Source: Paramarasmius palmivorus
Lineage: Eukaryota; Basidiomycota; Agaricomycetes; Agaricales; Marasmiaceae
NCBI GenBank assembly: GCA_037176845.1
Contig: JAYKXP010000033.1
Location: 481,600 to 545,599, forward strand
Length of the DNA stretch: 64,000 bases
Direction of reading: 5' to 3'
Position numbers and translations under genes: made by a program. Under the pieces are notes generated by a model. The model saw nothing but the letters and a program-made list of their open reading frames with translations, searched no databases and was not told where the DNA came from. Below are positions 45,155 through 59,174 of the stretch, in pieces (positions within the stretch are counted from its first letter, which is position 1; each line of letters starts with the position of its first letter).

Positions 45155-47380
45155 CCTATGACAGTTAATTCTCTGATGACTGTGGCACTATAGGCTCTCG
45201 GCTTTCGCGTCAAGTCACATACTCGATCTGGGCCACGGTGGAAAGGGTCCGAATTGAACGGGGCGGTTGCATCCTCGTGAGCCTTGACGATAAGCCGTGC
45301 TAAATAGCATTCCAGATTCCATCTCAAAAAGACTAGCCTTGACGAGAAACGGGTCAATTCCGCTCAAAGTGAACAATTCAACGGAATGGCCCCAATAGAA
45401 CATGTATGGCCATTGAATCGATACTGGGAGTTCACTTTCCTGCTCGTGATCCTCGGTCCATTTTTTGCACTAGTCCATCGTGCTGACCGCTGGGTGGGGT
45501 TTTACCCAGAATATCGAAGAACTCAATCATTTTATGATCAATGGTTCGTGCTGGCTCGATCTACCCGATGTTATAACTATTAGACCAACATCGGTACTGG
45601 AATTGACGCTTGTCGGGGTTGTATACAGTACGAAAGCGATAAAGTAAGGAAGATGTGAAATTCCGGGCGTGGCTCCCTAGACTGGAGTGATCAAATTCTG
45701 TAGGCGACGCGCTACCGAGGACGCTATGCATTGAATTTCAAGTATTCATCCGGGGATGACGGGTGTAATAATGTTGATTATGCGTACACCGAACAGACAT
45801 TACAAGTCCTTGGAGGAACAGAGCGATGCCTTTTACGAGAAAGCAGGATTGAGACCGAAAGATACACCAATCCTCAACCATGACGTGGAAAAGGGTGAAA
45901 AGGGTGACAAGGCCAACCGCCAACTCTGTTCGAGATGAACCTCGCATCGCTTGCTTTATTGAGCTCACTTCATGTAATTGTGGCGTCGCTTCACTGAGGA
46001 CCCACTTACTTACTTTGGATAGAGTGCCATGATATTTTTCAATACGTTATGTATTGCTGTCAATCCAAACGGATATCTCGGCCCTTGTAATGATACTGAT
46101 TGATGCTCGACATCCTGGTCCTTGTTGGACGAGCCCTCAGGGCACCCGAAGAAGGTGGCCATCACAGAGCATCATTCAGTATGTACTCCTGTCGGTGAGC
46201 TTTGAAAGGGTATAAATCTATACAGCCTTGATTGGGATTCATTATGATGGTTCCTTCAACAATGATTCAGGGCTCACCACCTTACACCGCTGAAACTGCA
46301 AACCTCCGTAAGCGGACTGTGGCACAAAGGTGAGCTCCCCTACTCACATATAGTTCGGCAAAAGCTGTGTCTGGCACTCCGCGGGAATTACTTACTAAAC
46401 GGTTCACCACGGAGTATTACCTACGACGGAGTTCAAATTTCGCTGATAACCAAGCGAAAATGCTTCCGTGTTACGCGGAGCCCAATACTAAGAGAGGTGG
46501 GGTATGTACTACATCCTCATCATGTTGACGTCGTGGCTTCCCTGGTAACCCCGAGTCAAATACGTTGGAATTCTCATTCTTGGCTATAGCTTCCCGAGTT
46601 AATAGAAACCCTGGAAGAACGTCGCGGAATAGTTATAAAGATTGCTTTGACAAGATTTCAGCCTCGGGGGACCCAACTACAAGGAAACATATTTCAGGGG
46701 AGTGAGTAAACTACGCGCCAGACAAATAGAGCACAATAACTTCCAGACGTGATTGAAAGATTGATCCTGAAACATAGCTACCAGTGTCAGACAATCAAAA
46801 TGCATACAATGCGGCAGCTTCACCCCATTTCGGAAGTGACCATAGAGTGGAAACCTATCAGGGTCATCGCTCCCGCCACGTTTTCGAAACACAGTCGCGT
46901 CCTTGAACGGTTGCATCCGTTCAATAATTCCATTTAGGGATATGGTAGCCATGATTCCGAGGAGTGCGTATGATCCAGATGTTACGTTGTGGCATGCATT
47001 ATAGGCAATATAGTAACCGAATGACAACTCGGATTTATGGATGGTCGCTCACCAACAACGACCGAACGATCCTCCGTATGTTCCCGACCATTGTAATAAA
47101 CTTTCAAGGTTTCGCAGGAAACATCCTACCAAACTAGTACTTGAGCATAAGGTGCCTAAAGGTTCAAGATAAGAATCAATGATACCGGGGTTTTCTCTGA
47201 GATATACAAAAACAGTAATTTCTTCATATTCCCAGGTTCAAAGACCAATATTCATACCTTATCAAGGAATAAGTAATTCTGTGTACTAGGAGCCTTGTAA
47301 TTATCACCATGACAAAGACATTGAACTGAGGTCAAACACCGTTAACCGTCAAGGACTTTTGAGCTCGGAGCTAACCATTT
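45155..47380. other. Region without a recognised gene
   Basis: Short plus-strand frames at 45386-45583 (one hydrophobic helix, LLVILGPFFALVHRADRW) and 45756-45938 (TPNRHYKSLEEQSDAFYEKA) look coding-like but could not be joined. A 116-codon minus frame lies at 46677-47027. No family is recognised. Confidence 0.35.
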
Positions 47381-50300
47381 AAACGCCTAAATTGCGTAGC
47401 AGAGCGGTGATAGAAGCACTAAAGAAAGAAGAATAGTGATTAGAGTGACGCATGAAAGTCGGATGCTCGGTGAGAGATCCGAAATGACTCAAGAGGAATC
47501 TAAATGAGTCGAGAGTCATATGAATAGGTCCAGCCAGAAGAAGGGCAGAGATGGGGATCTCCGAGCCTTCGTTCTTGAGCATCGAGAGAAAGATCCGGAA
47601 AGATAACGAAGATGATGCTATAGTTAGACCAGAGTCTTGTGATACTTCTTTAATAAAGCCAGTGTGTTCGCGGGACAATCAGCCTGCTTTAGGCGTCAAT
47701 CGAGTGCCCTTGAGAAGCATGACGCAAGAACATGAGAAGGAGAGAGAAGCGAGCCATTAAAAGCTTGTTTTGTACGGTGATTGCGTGTTACAAACGTGGT
47801 GATATGACGCAAATCCAAGGCCGGATATCAGATACGACGGATCGTACCAGCGTCAGTGGCTGGAGAGTGACTTGTGGTTACCGGTTAGGGAGTCTACGTG
47901 ACCAGCGCCCTCGAGGAACGGTAGCTTTGAAGTGAAAGCATGTTCGGGAGTTGTATGGATGTAAAGAAACACGAACTAGTTGCGTTTTGAGCATACGGTC
48001 CATGACGCAAGCAGGGAGTATGGATATCAGATAGGAAGTAGGAGGAGTCGAGAGGCGGGATGCGGTTGGCTGTCGGAGACTCATCGTCACTGAGAAGGTT
48101 GGCGTTAAGGCGAAAGCATGTTCGGAAGTCGTTCTGCTCCAGACTCTGAGCACAGCTTCCGTGAAGACGATATCTCCCGAGTTTCCTCGAGTATCACCAC
48201 CTGTCAATAGATGTTGTCAGATGTGCCACTGGAGATATTGACCCAGCATAAAGCAGGTCGAAGTTTCTGTCAGCAGTTCATTAGTACAGAAGAATGGAAT
48301 CAAGATCCGATAGTATAGACCTAGACGTTTGTAGTATTCCATTTAACTTGAAGCATCGATGCGCACCGCGCAGTGGCGTTGATTGTCGGACACTACCCAA
48401 CTCCGAATCTCCATTTCAGAAGGTAATATCGATTCTTGTGTCAGCCGAAGCTTCAAGTGGCAAATCCTATCGAAACAGCCTTGCCACCTAATTCGGGATG
48501 AGTACTCCGATAGCTAGAACGGCGAGTCCTCTTTTTTCATTTATTTCGGAATAGATCAGTCTTCCGTTCCGATCCCGAGGCGCCCATCTGCCACGTTCTA
48601 CAAAGGGCAAGGGATGAAAAATTCCGGTTATTTTGCAGTGGTGTATTGCCAGCGATCGGCAGGAACGAATGAGGAACGTGAGCGAGGATGTAAATGTGTA
48701 AATGTGATAAATGATATTTCCATCCGAGTTATGATATTGCCCGTCTGGGGTGGGAAGAAACAAGGTTCTAGAGCCAAAGCAGTGCCTGTGCAGGCCGTTC
48801 TGGTGCTTGGATGTTGTACCTAATTGCGAGCGACCAGGCCAAGGAGGGCAAAACTATGGTGTGCCTTGCAGGTTGAACGACGGGACGCGCTGGCGTTGAC
48901 GGAAGTGCCTGCATGGAGGTGGTGATCGTGTAAAAAGGTACTCCCACAAACATTCATCGAATTCTCCGTGTTGGGACGTAAAGCTTAGCTGAAAATATCT
49001 TGCTTCAATACAAACTACGGAGAAATCATGCGAAAAATGCGAGGAACTCACATACACTAACCAGGGAGACTTCTCGCTCCAAATAACAATTCAGCGATTA
49101 GGGACAACACTGGGCCGGCCCGGGTGCTATACCCTAATTGCACTTGATGGTTGATAATCAGGTATGGACCTGCCAAAGCAGTTTCCAACGGTAACCTGCG
49201 AGCCTGCAAGAATCGATGAATGAGATAATAACGCAATGTATCAACTCTCGCCTGCTGCAAAACATGTGTATTTCGGAGAAAGAAGAGGATACACCATATA
49301 CGAGCGATACCGCCGAGAAGGCGCTGCGGCGGGATCGGCACCTAGTGAGATGAGCTATACTCGTTTGTCAGAATCAGGATTCTGTACACGCGGTCATATG
49401 GGCACTCGTGGCACTCACTAACGTGATAATTAAACTTCGGGAAGAAGTCGCTGATGGAGCTTGATATTCTGGGAACGCCAAAGCAGTACCTGCAAAATCA
49501 ATAACTGAGGTGAAGCCAGTGAATCTATCAGCCTCACCTGATACGAACGGAGAACTCAATAGGAACATTAAAGCCCAGAAGAAGCATGAAGGTAAGGGGT
49601 ACAATTGAAGGTGGAACCTGCAGTGCCTGAAATCGATGAATGAGCGTAAGGAGGGATTATCACTTGTAATACAGCTCATCGGGAGCCTATACAATGAATG
49701 AGTATATACATACGGACATAAGCAACGTGTCTTACTGGCCAGCATGAACGGCTATAGCCATCTCGATATAGTAGCATTCAAACGAGGTCTTGCCGCGAGA
49801 TGTCGGTTTGGTTTCGAGTAAGACCATGCGAGAAGACAGGATGCATGCAAGGTGAGGTGGAACGGGCGTTACTCCATGCATGCATGTGAATATACAAGGG
49901 AAAAGGTTCCGATGTTGGCTACGAGAAGAGTATAGCAACATAGCAGTACCCATGAACCCCACTCAAGTTCCTCGGCTTGGGATTGGCGGTAAGACCAGGC
50001 AGGTATCGACGGTATCCTGTAGAGTGAGAGAATCGATGAATGAGGACGTACAAACGGAAGTAAACGGGCGTAAAACTCGCCTCTTCTCTCCGCAGTGACT
50101 GGTAGCCTATCACAAGCGGCCGTTTGGGATTGCATACAGTCGATAGACGAGGTTTACTATTCGCCAAGAAGGCCAGCGTCATCAACCAGCAGCCCTGAAG
50201 TGGTCACGAGAGCCTGTAAAAGGTGAGCTCTGCATTGATCCTGCAGGGTGTGTAAAGCGCGTGTTGGTCTACTTTTCACTAGTTCGAATGAAGCTCAAGC

Positions 50301-51646
50301 TCCTCCCGCGTTGATAGAGCATAACGGAATGGAATCGGTGATAGCATGTGCTTTGAACGTTGATCTGATAGGTAGAGCCGAAGCATTGAGATGGAGCTTG
50401 ATAATGGGGCTGGTAGCGTAAGGCGTTGAACTGTGTAGAAAGCGTGAGGTCAGGTTTTGCGTAATGGAGCTCACAAATTGTATGCTTGTATACCTGAAAC
50501 AGACTGAGATTGTGACGAGTATACTTTGGTCCGAGATTTGATAATGGGCGTACATGACGCAAATAACCATTCCCCTGTAGGTAGTCCGTTCGCCAAAAGG
50601 AATGGAGATGTGAGATGTGAGACTCCCGACGTCGACAGCCCCAGGACAGATTTCTTGCAGAGGGCTGGGCTGTCGACAGGGGGTATGTAATAAACAGCAA
50701 TTCGGAGAAAATCATGGGAATGATGGATGATGACCACCAAGCGATGACGCAAGTCCGGATGTGTAGGTCCGAGTATGTACGTGTTTCCTTGTGTTGGGGT
50801 AAAAGGAAAATACGAAAAAAAAGGGTGTTGCCAGGTGTTTCCACGCGATCTGAGCGACTTGCGAGGGGTGTGAAGAAGAATGGGTAACGGTTAAACGTTG
50901 CGAATGCAGAGAATATGAGACATTTGGCAGCGTCTAGTCCCCTTGCTCGCTGTCGGCACCGCGTTTGAGGGAATCAATGAAATGGAAATCATCAGAGACA
51001 AGAGACAGCAGACATGGCAACGAGTGAAAAGAGGGGCGGGAGATATTTGACGTGGCGCAAAGAACCAAGCATTCAAGAGCCGTATATCACCGAGAATGAG
51101 TCCCTGGATTAACGAATATACTGCCCTGACGGTTGAAACGGCGTTGATGGGGATACGCGGGCTTCAAAGCAAAAGCGATTTTCGCGGAATGAGGTGGAAG
51201 GTAACAAGGGCAGCGTGAGAAAGTGTGTGTGGTTTCGGAGATTAAACGGATTTTGATTTGTTCGGTTTTTGACGGCCGGGCGCCTGTTTGTCTCGGTGCG
51301 TGGCTTTTTATGTTGGTGTTGTCATCCGCAGCCAGGCTGTCTATATCTGATTCGATTCTTCTCTTATAGCAGCATGCAAGGTTGCAGTATGATGGAGTCC
51401 AGATGAAGGAAGGGATGGATTGAAGAGGCATCCGATCTTGGTTACCCGATTGAGGGTAGACGAGGCACAGTTTCCATTCGGGAAAATTATTACAATTATT
51501 TGATGTAATTTTTTTTTGTAGGGCACGGCGGCACGAGATTCGAGATCTACGATCCGTAGAGTGGATTTGATAGTTCCCGAAAGTCTTATATAGACGCCTC
51601 CATGGAATTGGCATCAGTCCCCCTCTTCTTTTGGTGATGCGCTGTG
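47381..51646. repeat. Gene-poor region with weak, spaced repeats
   Basis: TGACGCAA recurs at about 47719, 47804, 48003, 50553 and 50744, twice at about 190-200-bp spacing. In the 47804 and 48003 copies GATATCAGATA and GAAAGCATGTTCGG follow at similar offsets, indicating a diverged tandem duplication. ATCGATGAATGAG recurs at about 49209, 49631 and 50032. Minus-strand frames of 60-200 codons exist (for example 51087-51692) without recognisable domains. Confidence 0.4.
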
Positions 51647-53172
51647 ATGAACGCTGGTAGGTCCTCTCCTCCTCCAACAGCGTCCCCATCAACTTCTACG
51701 TCAAGCGTAAGAAGAACTCCCCCAGCACAGCAGCAGCCACTCTTACCTTCTATACGTGACCATCTTCAACCTTACTTACCTCATCCTCAATCTCAACCAC
51801 CTCCTCCCGCCGCTCAATACGCCTATCCTCCACCACCGCATGCAACTCCGTTGTACCAGCCTCCGCAATCTCATGTACCTCCGCCGCCGCCACAAGGTTA
51901 CGGTGCACCTCGATCCCGTGCCACCCCCGACTCTGACGGAGATCTCGAAGGTGGTTCCAGTGGCCCGCCAAAGAAGAAGAGACGACGACAGGCGTTGAGC
52001 TGTACAGGTACGTGTTGACTCTCTAGTGTCCGCTGAAACCCTGTGCTAATTGTCGACCTGCCTTGTCCTGCTCTCATTCTGCTCTCTTTGGTCCTGCGGT
52101 CGTTATTGACGGCGTTTGTCCGACGGAAAACGCGAATTCTTCATCGCCGACGTAATGGTGTATCGGATCTTCGTGTCTTGATTCGTGTTCGGTCCGGATT
52201 CCACAACTCTAGAATGCAAACGACGCAAGATCAAATGTGACAGGTACGGTACCAATTCTCCACCGACCAATGTCTTAGTTTTGCTGATCATTATCACACC
52301 TTTGATCTCTCCTCAACATTTCGGCCGCTCCCCCGTGCTTGACGGATCGCTGCACATGAAACGCTAGATCACAGCCATGCGCCCCCTGTACGAGAAGAGG
52401 CGAACAAGCCAAATGCCAGTGGCACATTGTTGAACCTGTGTACGCCCTCAATCTTGCTGTTTATGGTTCGTCACTCATCTCTGCTACAGCGAGAAATACA
52501 TACCACGATCCGAGTTTGAAGAACTCAAGAGTCGCGTGGAATATCTTGAAGGAATTATTCGTGCAGGAGGACTAATGACACATCACCAACCCCCACACAC
52601 GTCACACCAGCATCCCCCTTCTACGTCGTATTCTTCACATGCTCCACCTCCTACCACGTCCCCCTATACTGTACCAGGTGTTCCAGGCCCTCATCCACAA
52701 CCTTTACCCCCATCTTTTAATCTGCCTCCTTCGCATCCCCATTACGGAAAAGACTCTCCACCAGTATACTCTCAACCCCCACCACCCCCACCTGCTTCTC
52801 ACTCTCACTCCAGTTCAATAGCATCGTCGTCAGGTTCAGGAACGCATAGCCATTCTTCAGGTTCATCAACGCCACAGCACTCTCATTCGCATTCGCATTA
52901 TTATACACATTCGCCACTGTTACATCCGTCGAGTTCAAGAACTGTTAAAGGTTAGTGATATACGTTGCTGTTCTATTCTCAGTACTGATGGTTTCACAGA
53001 AGACGAACTTCCACCACTTCGTCACCCTTCACATCGAGTCGGCTCACCAAGACGTGCATCTTCCGCTTCTGATCCTTACCGTGGTGGTGGGTCTAAACCT
53101 CCTGCGGGCCCAGAATCAAGACATCATCGTCGTTCTTCGGGTTCTCCAATGTCCGGTGGGGGAAGGGGCTAG
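51647..53172 (+). CDS. Zn2Cys6 transcription factor with Pro/His/Ser-rich C-terminus
   Basis: Five exons (51647-52007, 52213-52243, 52368-52441, 52492-52950, 53000-53172) give exactly 366 codons, 365 aa. The N-terminal 110 residues are Pro/Gln/Ser-rich and end in a basic stretch (PPKKKRRRQ), a likely nuclear signal abutting the finger. The binuclear cluster CTECKRRKIKCDRSQP, CAPC, TRRGEQAKC is assembled over three exons, including a 31-nt exon. A short coiled segment follows (EFEELKSRVEYLEGIIRAGG), then His/Pro-rich low complexity (many HS pairs). No fungal-specific middle homology domain is present, unlike the neighbour at 55456. It probably binds CGG-type sites as a dimer; the target is unknown. 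Confidence 0.9.
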
Positions 53173-55455
53173 CCATTTGCCGAGGATTCTTTGGGTTAAG
53201 GCTGGGTTTCAGACGTCAATTTACTCTACATTGTAATACCTACAACACGACTCGCTATCACTATCGTATTCATCGTGTATTTTCTTGGCCGTCTTTGTAA
53301 CATACTGTTCGTATATACCTGTGCACATAGTATTAATATTTGGCTTCTTGGTAACTGATACGACTGAAATGAAATTGAGAGCTGAGCTTGCGGCCGCTCG
53401 CGCTGGTTGAAAGGTACGCGAACGCACCCCTACCAGTATACCCGCAACGGTGATTTGGGAATTGGGTATTGTCGGCTTTTCGTTGCAACGTTGGCAGAAA
53501 AAAACAAATCAAGGTTCAAGCATCGACATCATTCATCATCAGGATTCACCAGGGCAGTCACGGAGATTGGTGTCATTTAAAGATCCGGATTCGGGATAGT
53601 GGGGAGATCCTCTGGTCCATGGCAAGTACCAAGCACCGACGGAGTTGCTTTGAGGTCAGGTTTGTGAATTGTGGGGAAAGTACTAGGTCAGCAGTTCACG
53701 AATGAATGATAAGGGGTGTTCATGACGGATATAAGTTCATGTTTTTAGGACAATCTGCCACAAAGTGACGTTGACGCACTGTTTGACAGTTACAGCAAAG
53801 TTACAGTGTGCGGTCAGCTGAACGAGGAAGGGTAGATTCAAGAGATCCGAGACGTGGTGTTCGTGCCAAGGTTCGAAGGTTCGAAGTGACGCTGAGGATT
53901 GAGCAAGTTCATTGACATAGCAGCAAACCAAAATTTTGAGTATAAACCTTGTCGAAAACCTACTAGATCTTCCTAATCTAGTCAAGCAGCGCCGCAGCGG
54001 AAGGTTTAAGGGCGAAAGGGAAAAACTCAACTCCGGCAATTTCGGCTTCATTTGCCGGTTGGACACGTTTTTTCAATTATCACCTGCAGTTAGGTAAATT
54101 TTCTCAGGCGTTATCTCTTTGTTCCTCGCTATCACGGTCGTTTTTCACGCTGTGCCGGATTACCGACCTACACAAGGAAGGTGGTGGTTGGATTTGGGTA
54201 TGATTGATAGGTCATGGTTCTGGTATGTATGGATAGTTCTATTACTACGTTTCGTCGCTTATGAATGGTCACAGAACAGGGAGTATACTCGCAAGGGCGA
54301 CGGAAAGCACGATTCGAGTCTCTTTTGCGGAAATCCCAGCATTCTGTCATCCTTTAGCATTACTTCCAATCATACAGTATTCGATTTGGAACCTCATGTG
54401 AAGCCTGGAGCCTCGTTACTACAAACAACGCCGAGTCTCATGTTTTGTCATGTTCACCGCCTCTCCTTGATGCAAAAACACATCCCGTCGTCACCGATAC
54501 CTTGATCTCCAGCACAGCAAGGTATTTCCGGTACCATCTTGCTCCGAACTCTCCGCATTCACCAGTTCCGGTCCAAGCAGTAGGAGAATATCATCCCGGT
54601 ATCGTGTCCCTAGCGGCATTTGTCGCTCCGAGCCCGATGGAATACCGCACAAGCAGGTGTTGTGTTTCGGCCTTCGGTTGAAGATGATATGTTTCCCTTG
54701 ATATCATATGTAACTCACACGAGCCAACGTTGCTCTGTGAATTGCCATGATCACTTGATCATTCAGCGTCACGACTGGCGGTGGTGGCGTACCGGCATGA
54801 ATCCTGACGGAGCATTCATCATGGCAAGGGAGTGGCTGGCTATATCATGCACTCAGGGCTCGGTTAGTGGCGGACATGACATGAGTTGAACATTCTGATT
54901 ATGAATCATACTACTCTCGGAGACTTGATACCGTTTCAGAGAGGCCCTGTGTTGTCGGCGAGTTCGGATAACCACAAGATTATCGATTCAACGCTGCGAT
55001 TTTTTAGCTTTGGGTGCGTTTAGGGTCATCCCTTGTTGAATTCTGGCTTACCATTGACATAGCTTCTCACGTTCGACGTCGCGGGTACCTGGAACAAGTC
55101 TACAAGGCAGGGTGATCATTAGATGATTCGAGGCGTAGGTGTCTTCCTGTCAGCGTCAATCAATGAAAATGAAGCTAATTGATCCCATCAGGATGCCTAG
55201 TATTCGTTTCCACAACACCTGGAAACAATTTGGCCGCGTCCCTCTTCGAATAACAAAACGGGCTGTAGCGGAATTTGGACCTCCACATCTCGCGACTACG
55301 ACCACCATTAAGGAAAACCTTTAGCTATTGTTTAGTCAACAATGACGAGGGCGTTCTGGGCGAATGGTAGGGGGTTTGGATACCGGACAGAGATAAATAC
55401 TCACTTGAGGTTTTTGTTAGCCATAAACACCCAACGCACTATCAACGTCACAAGA
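53173..55455. other. Region without a recognised gene
   Basis: Plus-strand frames at 54119-54889 (for example YEWSQNREYTRKGDGKHDSS and LISSTARYFRYHLAPN) look coding-like but carry breaks and no known motif. The rest is the 3' flank of the Zn2Cys6 gene and the upstream region of the next one. Confidence 0.35.
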
Positions 55456-57526
55456 ATGGCAAGTACAAGGACTACCAAGTCTATTCGTGGTACCGGTACT
55501 ACACTGTATAAAGGTGGTGCTTGTATGAACTGCAGGTATAGCTCATATTCCGCCGTGTTTGTTCTAGAACTGATTAATTCGTTTAGGATTCGCAAAATTG
55601 TATGACACTCCCGCTATGATTTGCTGTACCGAATGCTAACACCGAAATACAGAAATGCGACGGCGAAAGGCCCTCTTGCAGTGCATGCCGCCGCTCTTCC
55701 GAGCAGTTTCAAGATTGCGAGTACACCGAATCAGGCGTGACTCCGTCACAGAGACTAGAAGAACAGATTGAGGCCCTCGAGTCGAGGATTCGCCAACTAC
55801 AGGATAGGGGCTCGGTTCGGGCCTCGATTCCAAAGAATCTACCGCAGAGTATCCAGCTTTACGACCCGTACCAAGCAGGGACGCATTGGCCTCAGTCTCG
55901 GTCCGATCTGGTGAGCTCTAGCCGCACCCATCCTCATGTTGCTAATACTCCTGGTATAGGAACCTGTCCCTTTTGAAATGCATCAACAGCTGTACGTGCT
56001 ATTCCGATCTCGGATCCCAGAAATTAATGGGGTATGTCGCAGAATCCATGTATTCATGAATAACGCGCTCGAGATTGGATTCTTTCTGAACCTGGAACGC
56101 TTCGGGCATGCTGTCTATAACCGGCCTAAACAGGGAGGAAACCTTGGCGCTTTGCAGAGCGCTGCGTACTTATGGAGTGTTCATTTATCACCATCACCGG
56201 AGATTCGTGCGCGTGAATCGCAGTTCTTGTTGAGAGCGCTGAATAGCGTTGCACAAGGGCTCTCATCCGGTTGTACGGTAGGTCCTTTTTAATATAGGAC
56301 TACGCAGTCGCCGATAGCTGATTATTTTGTTTAGTATTTTCAGTACATCATCCAGGCCGAGTATCTCCTTGCACAGTACTTCTTCCGAAACTTCAAAATC
56401 CTCGAGGGAAAATACCACATGACGAATGCCATGTCCCTAGTGATTAGCGTTGGGCTTCACCGTATTCGGTCTCGGGACTCACCAATGGCGTTGCTCCCGC
56501 CTCCGGCAGATGCGGTCGAAGAGGGCGAACGTATCAATGCGCTTTGGGCAGTGCTAAGCCTGAATAACTGCTGGACTAGCGTTGAGGGCGCGCCGTCAAA
56601 TACATCTGGTTTAGGAATAGATACCCCGTGGCCACAAGAGATGGAGGTATATGTCAAGGTGCATGATTTCTATTCTGCTATGAAACAAAATGTCGACATA
56701 TGATCTCGCAGAGTGGTATTCCCCACAGCTTGAGCGGCAGCCACACCGTAGCGAACCTCTTGGCAGGCAATGATAGGATCGAACATTCCTCATGGCGGGC
56801 GTTATATTCTAAGGCGTCTATTCTGTTTGAACAGGGTTCCGTAGTCGGTTCGAGGCATCGTCAAAGTACTTTCTATCCACTCTTAGGACGAAAACAAATT
56901 CATACCTTCCTTAGATGTCGTTTCAAGGTCTTCAAGCACAGCTGAAAGTGCAATAGAGTTTTCTGCATTGGATTCGATTATTCGAGGCTTTCTTCGCAGC
57001 CTCTCCGCTCATTACCAGTATTCATATCATCATATGACTGACAGTATTCATACTCTCGGATACGTTTCGTGGTTACGACTTCACCAACCACTTGCTGAGG
57101 AACAATTGCACAGTCGCCAGCATGTTCTTGACGCTATCAAAGGAGTAGCGGGCATCACGCGTTCCGTGACGCTCAGAATGAAAGGAAGCACAAAACCCAA
57201 GGTCACTGATCCAATCATCGGGGTATGTTCATCTATCATTTGATTGATAACTCTACCTTACAGACGAATCTATCAAGCCTTTGTGGATGATCACTTTTCG
57301 AGCGGCACTTGACGAAAGAAAGCGGAGATCATCGTCCTTTGAACTTCAGAGTTGCTTGAAAGATATCCTAAGCGCAATGAGCGCATGTGAAATGATGTGT
57401 GAGTACCTCCTTGATGAAATCGGCGCGAAGGTTTCTCATGAGACCTCTAGCTCCACACTTAGCTTGTGCTCGGGAGCTTTACGCAGGGGTAGAACTAGCG
57501 AGATAAGTGTCTTTATAGTGATCTAA
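55456..57526 (+). CDS. Zn2Cys6 transcription factor with fungal-specific middle domain
   Basis: Starts MASTRTTKSIRGTG. The cluster GGACMNCRIRKIKCDG, ERPSCSACRRSSEQFQDCEY is split over three exons (introns after TGC AG at about 55537 and after AAA ATT at about 55600) and fits C-x2-C-x6-C-x6-C-x2-C. A coiled dimer helix follows (QRLEEQIEALESRIRQLQDR). The fungal_trans-type regulatory region then reads IGFFLNLERFGHAV, SAAYLWSVHLS, IIQAEYLLAQYFFRNFKILE, GKYHMTNAMSLVISVGLHRI, EGERINALWAVLSLNNCWTS, SGIPHSLSGSHTVANLLAGN, ALYSKASILFEQ, SALDSIIRGFLRSLSAHYQY, HTLGYVSWLRLHQPLAEEQL and LWMITFRAALDE. The C-terminal exons are less certain and the end is approximate. About 700 bp upstream of a truncated P450, in the same orientation, it may once have regulated a metabolic cluster. 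Confidence 0.8.
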
Positions 57527-58241
57527 AGATGCTCATGTCAAAGCCGCTTATACGGGTTAGTCTGTCTCCATGGAAACGCTAAAAGAGTCTGAACAAATAT
57601 ATTGAGCGGGAATGCTCGGTCATCAGAGATGGCCCTGCGTCTATACAGTCGCATCACATCGCACCGTGAACCTCTTGCCACGAATCAGAGCAAAGCCCAA
57701 CGGCCAAGATCAACGGGGTTTGGAATGGGCTGAATCATCGTACTATCTCAGCGATTACCCTTTCTCCCCTTCTCCGAGAATGCCGCAATGGCTTAAAAAG
57801 GGTATCTTGACTTCTCTGACATGTGTGCCTCACTCACCAGTTCGAGAAGCTTTGGTGCCTTGTCTCCTGACGCAGTAGGGCTGGACCACCTTCAGCGCTT
57901 ATATGTAGGTTGATATGTAGGTTGATCATGCATGAAAGAACGACCTCTGAAACCTCTCCGTTATATCTTCTTGGCAACTTTGCATCATTAATGGACTTCC
58001 CTTTTGACCATTCCAAGCACGACAACCTGTCCAGTGAGCCTTCGAAGATGGTTTGCGCACCGTGAGTTCCGCATACCCTTCGAAACCTTGCTTGACATCC
58101 GCTGAGAAATGGTAGGAAAGTTGTATAACATGGTATGCGTTACATTCAAGTACCATTGTTCGTGATATAGGAAAGCGGTGGTATTCAATTCAGATGAAGG
58201 TCAATAAGTATCTGTTCTGTTCAGTGTTTGGGCACTAAGGG
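57527..58241. other. Intergenic between regulator and P450
   Basis: An open stretch near 57620-57720 (LRLYSRITSHREPLATNQSK) may be a last exon of the regulator or chance. Nothing else was supported. Confidence 0.35.
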
Positions 58242-59174
58242 ATGATTTCTTCTGCCTGCCTTTCTCTTTTTGTCGCGGCCACGGTCCTTGCACTGTGGAC
58301 TGCCTATAATCGCTCAAGACATACCCACAAGCTTCCTCCAGGTCCTAGGGGATATCCATTAGTTGGAAACGTTTTTCAGCTTGACGGAACTCGGCCTTGG
58401 CGCACACTAATCGATTGGAAGAAGACATATGGCGAGTAAACGTTCATGACGTGTACTGGAAGTTATTCTCATAGACTCTCATAGGCGATATAGTCCATTT
58501 TCGAATGTTTAATCAGGACGTTATTGTCCTAAACTCTGCCAAAGTTGCCGGAGACCTTTTAGACCGCAGGGCAGCTAATTACTCAGAGAGACCTAGACTA
58601 GTCGTCGGCAGCTACCTGACTGGAGGTTTACTTATGATTTTTCAGAATCTTGGGACTATGTGAGTCTTCCCGAGTGTGTTAGTAGTAACGGAAACAAACT
58701 TCTTACATAGGTGGCGCTCAATGCGCAAGGCGTCGCACGAAGTCCTGAACATGAGGGCAAGCCATCAATATCGGCCAATACAAATACGAGAGGCTATTCA
58801 ACTTGCAATGGACATGATCGAGAACCCAGGCAATTGGCGGAATAATGTTCAGAGGTACGTATATTTCCGAATCCCTGCAGTTTCGATTTCCCATAATTTG
58901 GAATTCCAAACAGATTCACAGCCTCTGAAATTGTATCTATGATATACAATAAACCATCGCTCCAATCTTCCAAAGATCCAGTGATCCCCTTTCTGGATAG
59001 CGTTGTGGAAGCCCTTACAGAGGCCTGTCTGCCTGGGAAGTATCTCGTAAACCACATGCCCTTGTTAGACATTGTTCCGGAAAGATTTGCAAAATGGAAG
59101 AGGGAAGCAAGGAAATTACATCAATCTTTTTCTGCAAGGTTTTTGGGACTATTCCTGTCGGTTAAAGTGAACAT
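58242..59174 (+). pseudogene. Cytochrome P450, 5' half only (truncated at the subtelomere)
   Basis: Exons 58242-58431, 58485-58659, 58711-58854 and 58914 to about 59174 encode an N-terminal membrane anchor (SACLSLFVAATVLALW), the Pro-rich hinge LPPGPRGYPLVGN, GDIVHFRMFNQDVIVLNSAK, DRRAANYSERP, the helix-C WRSMRK motif, YRPIQIREAIQLAMDMIENP and SEIVSMIYNKPS. The last recognisable residues are ERFAKWKREARKLHQSFSAR. The first intron has a GC-AG boundary (donor GCGAGT), which alone keeps TYGDIVHF in frame. The oxygen-binding AGxDTT, the ExxR pair, PERF and the heme-Cys loop are all missing. Nothing downstream resembles them before the satellite begins at about 59509. About half of a 500-residue enzyme remains, so it is non-functional. 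Confidence 0.85.
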
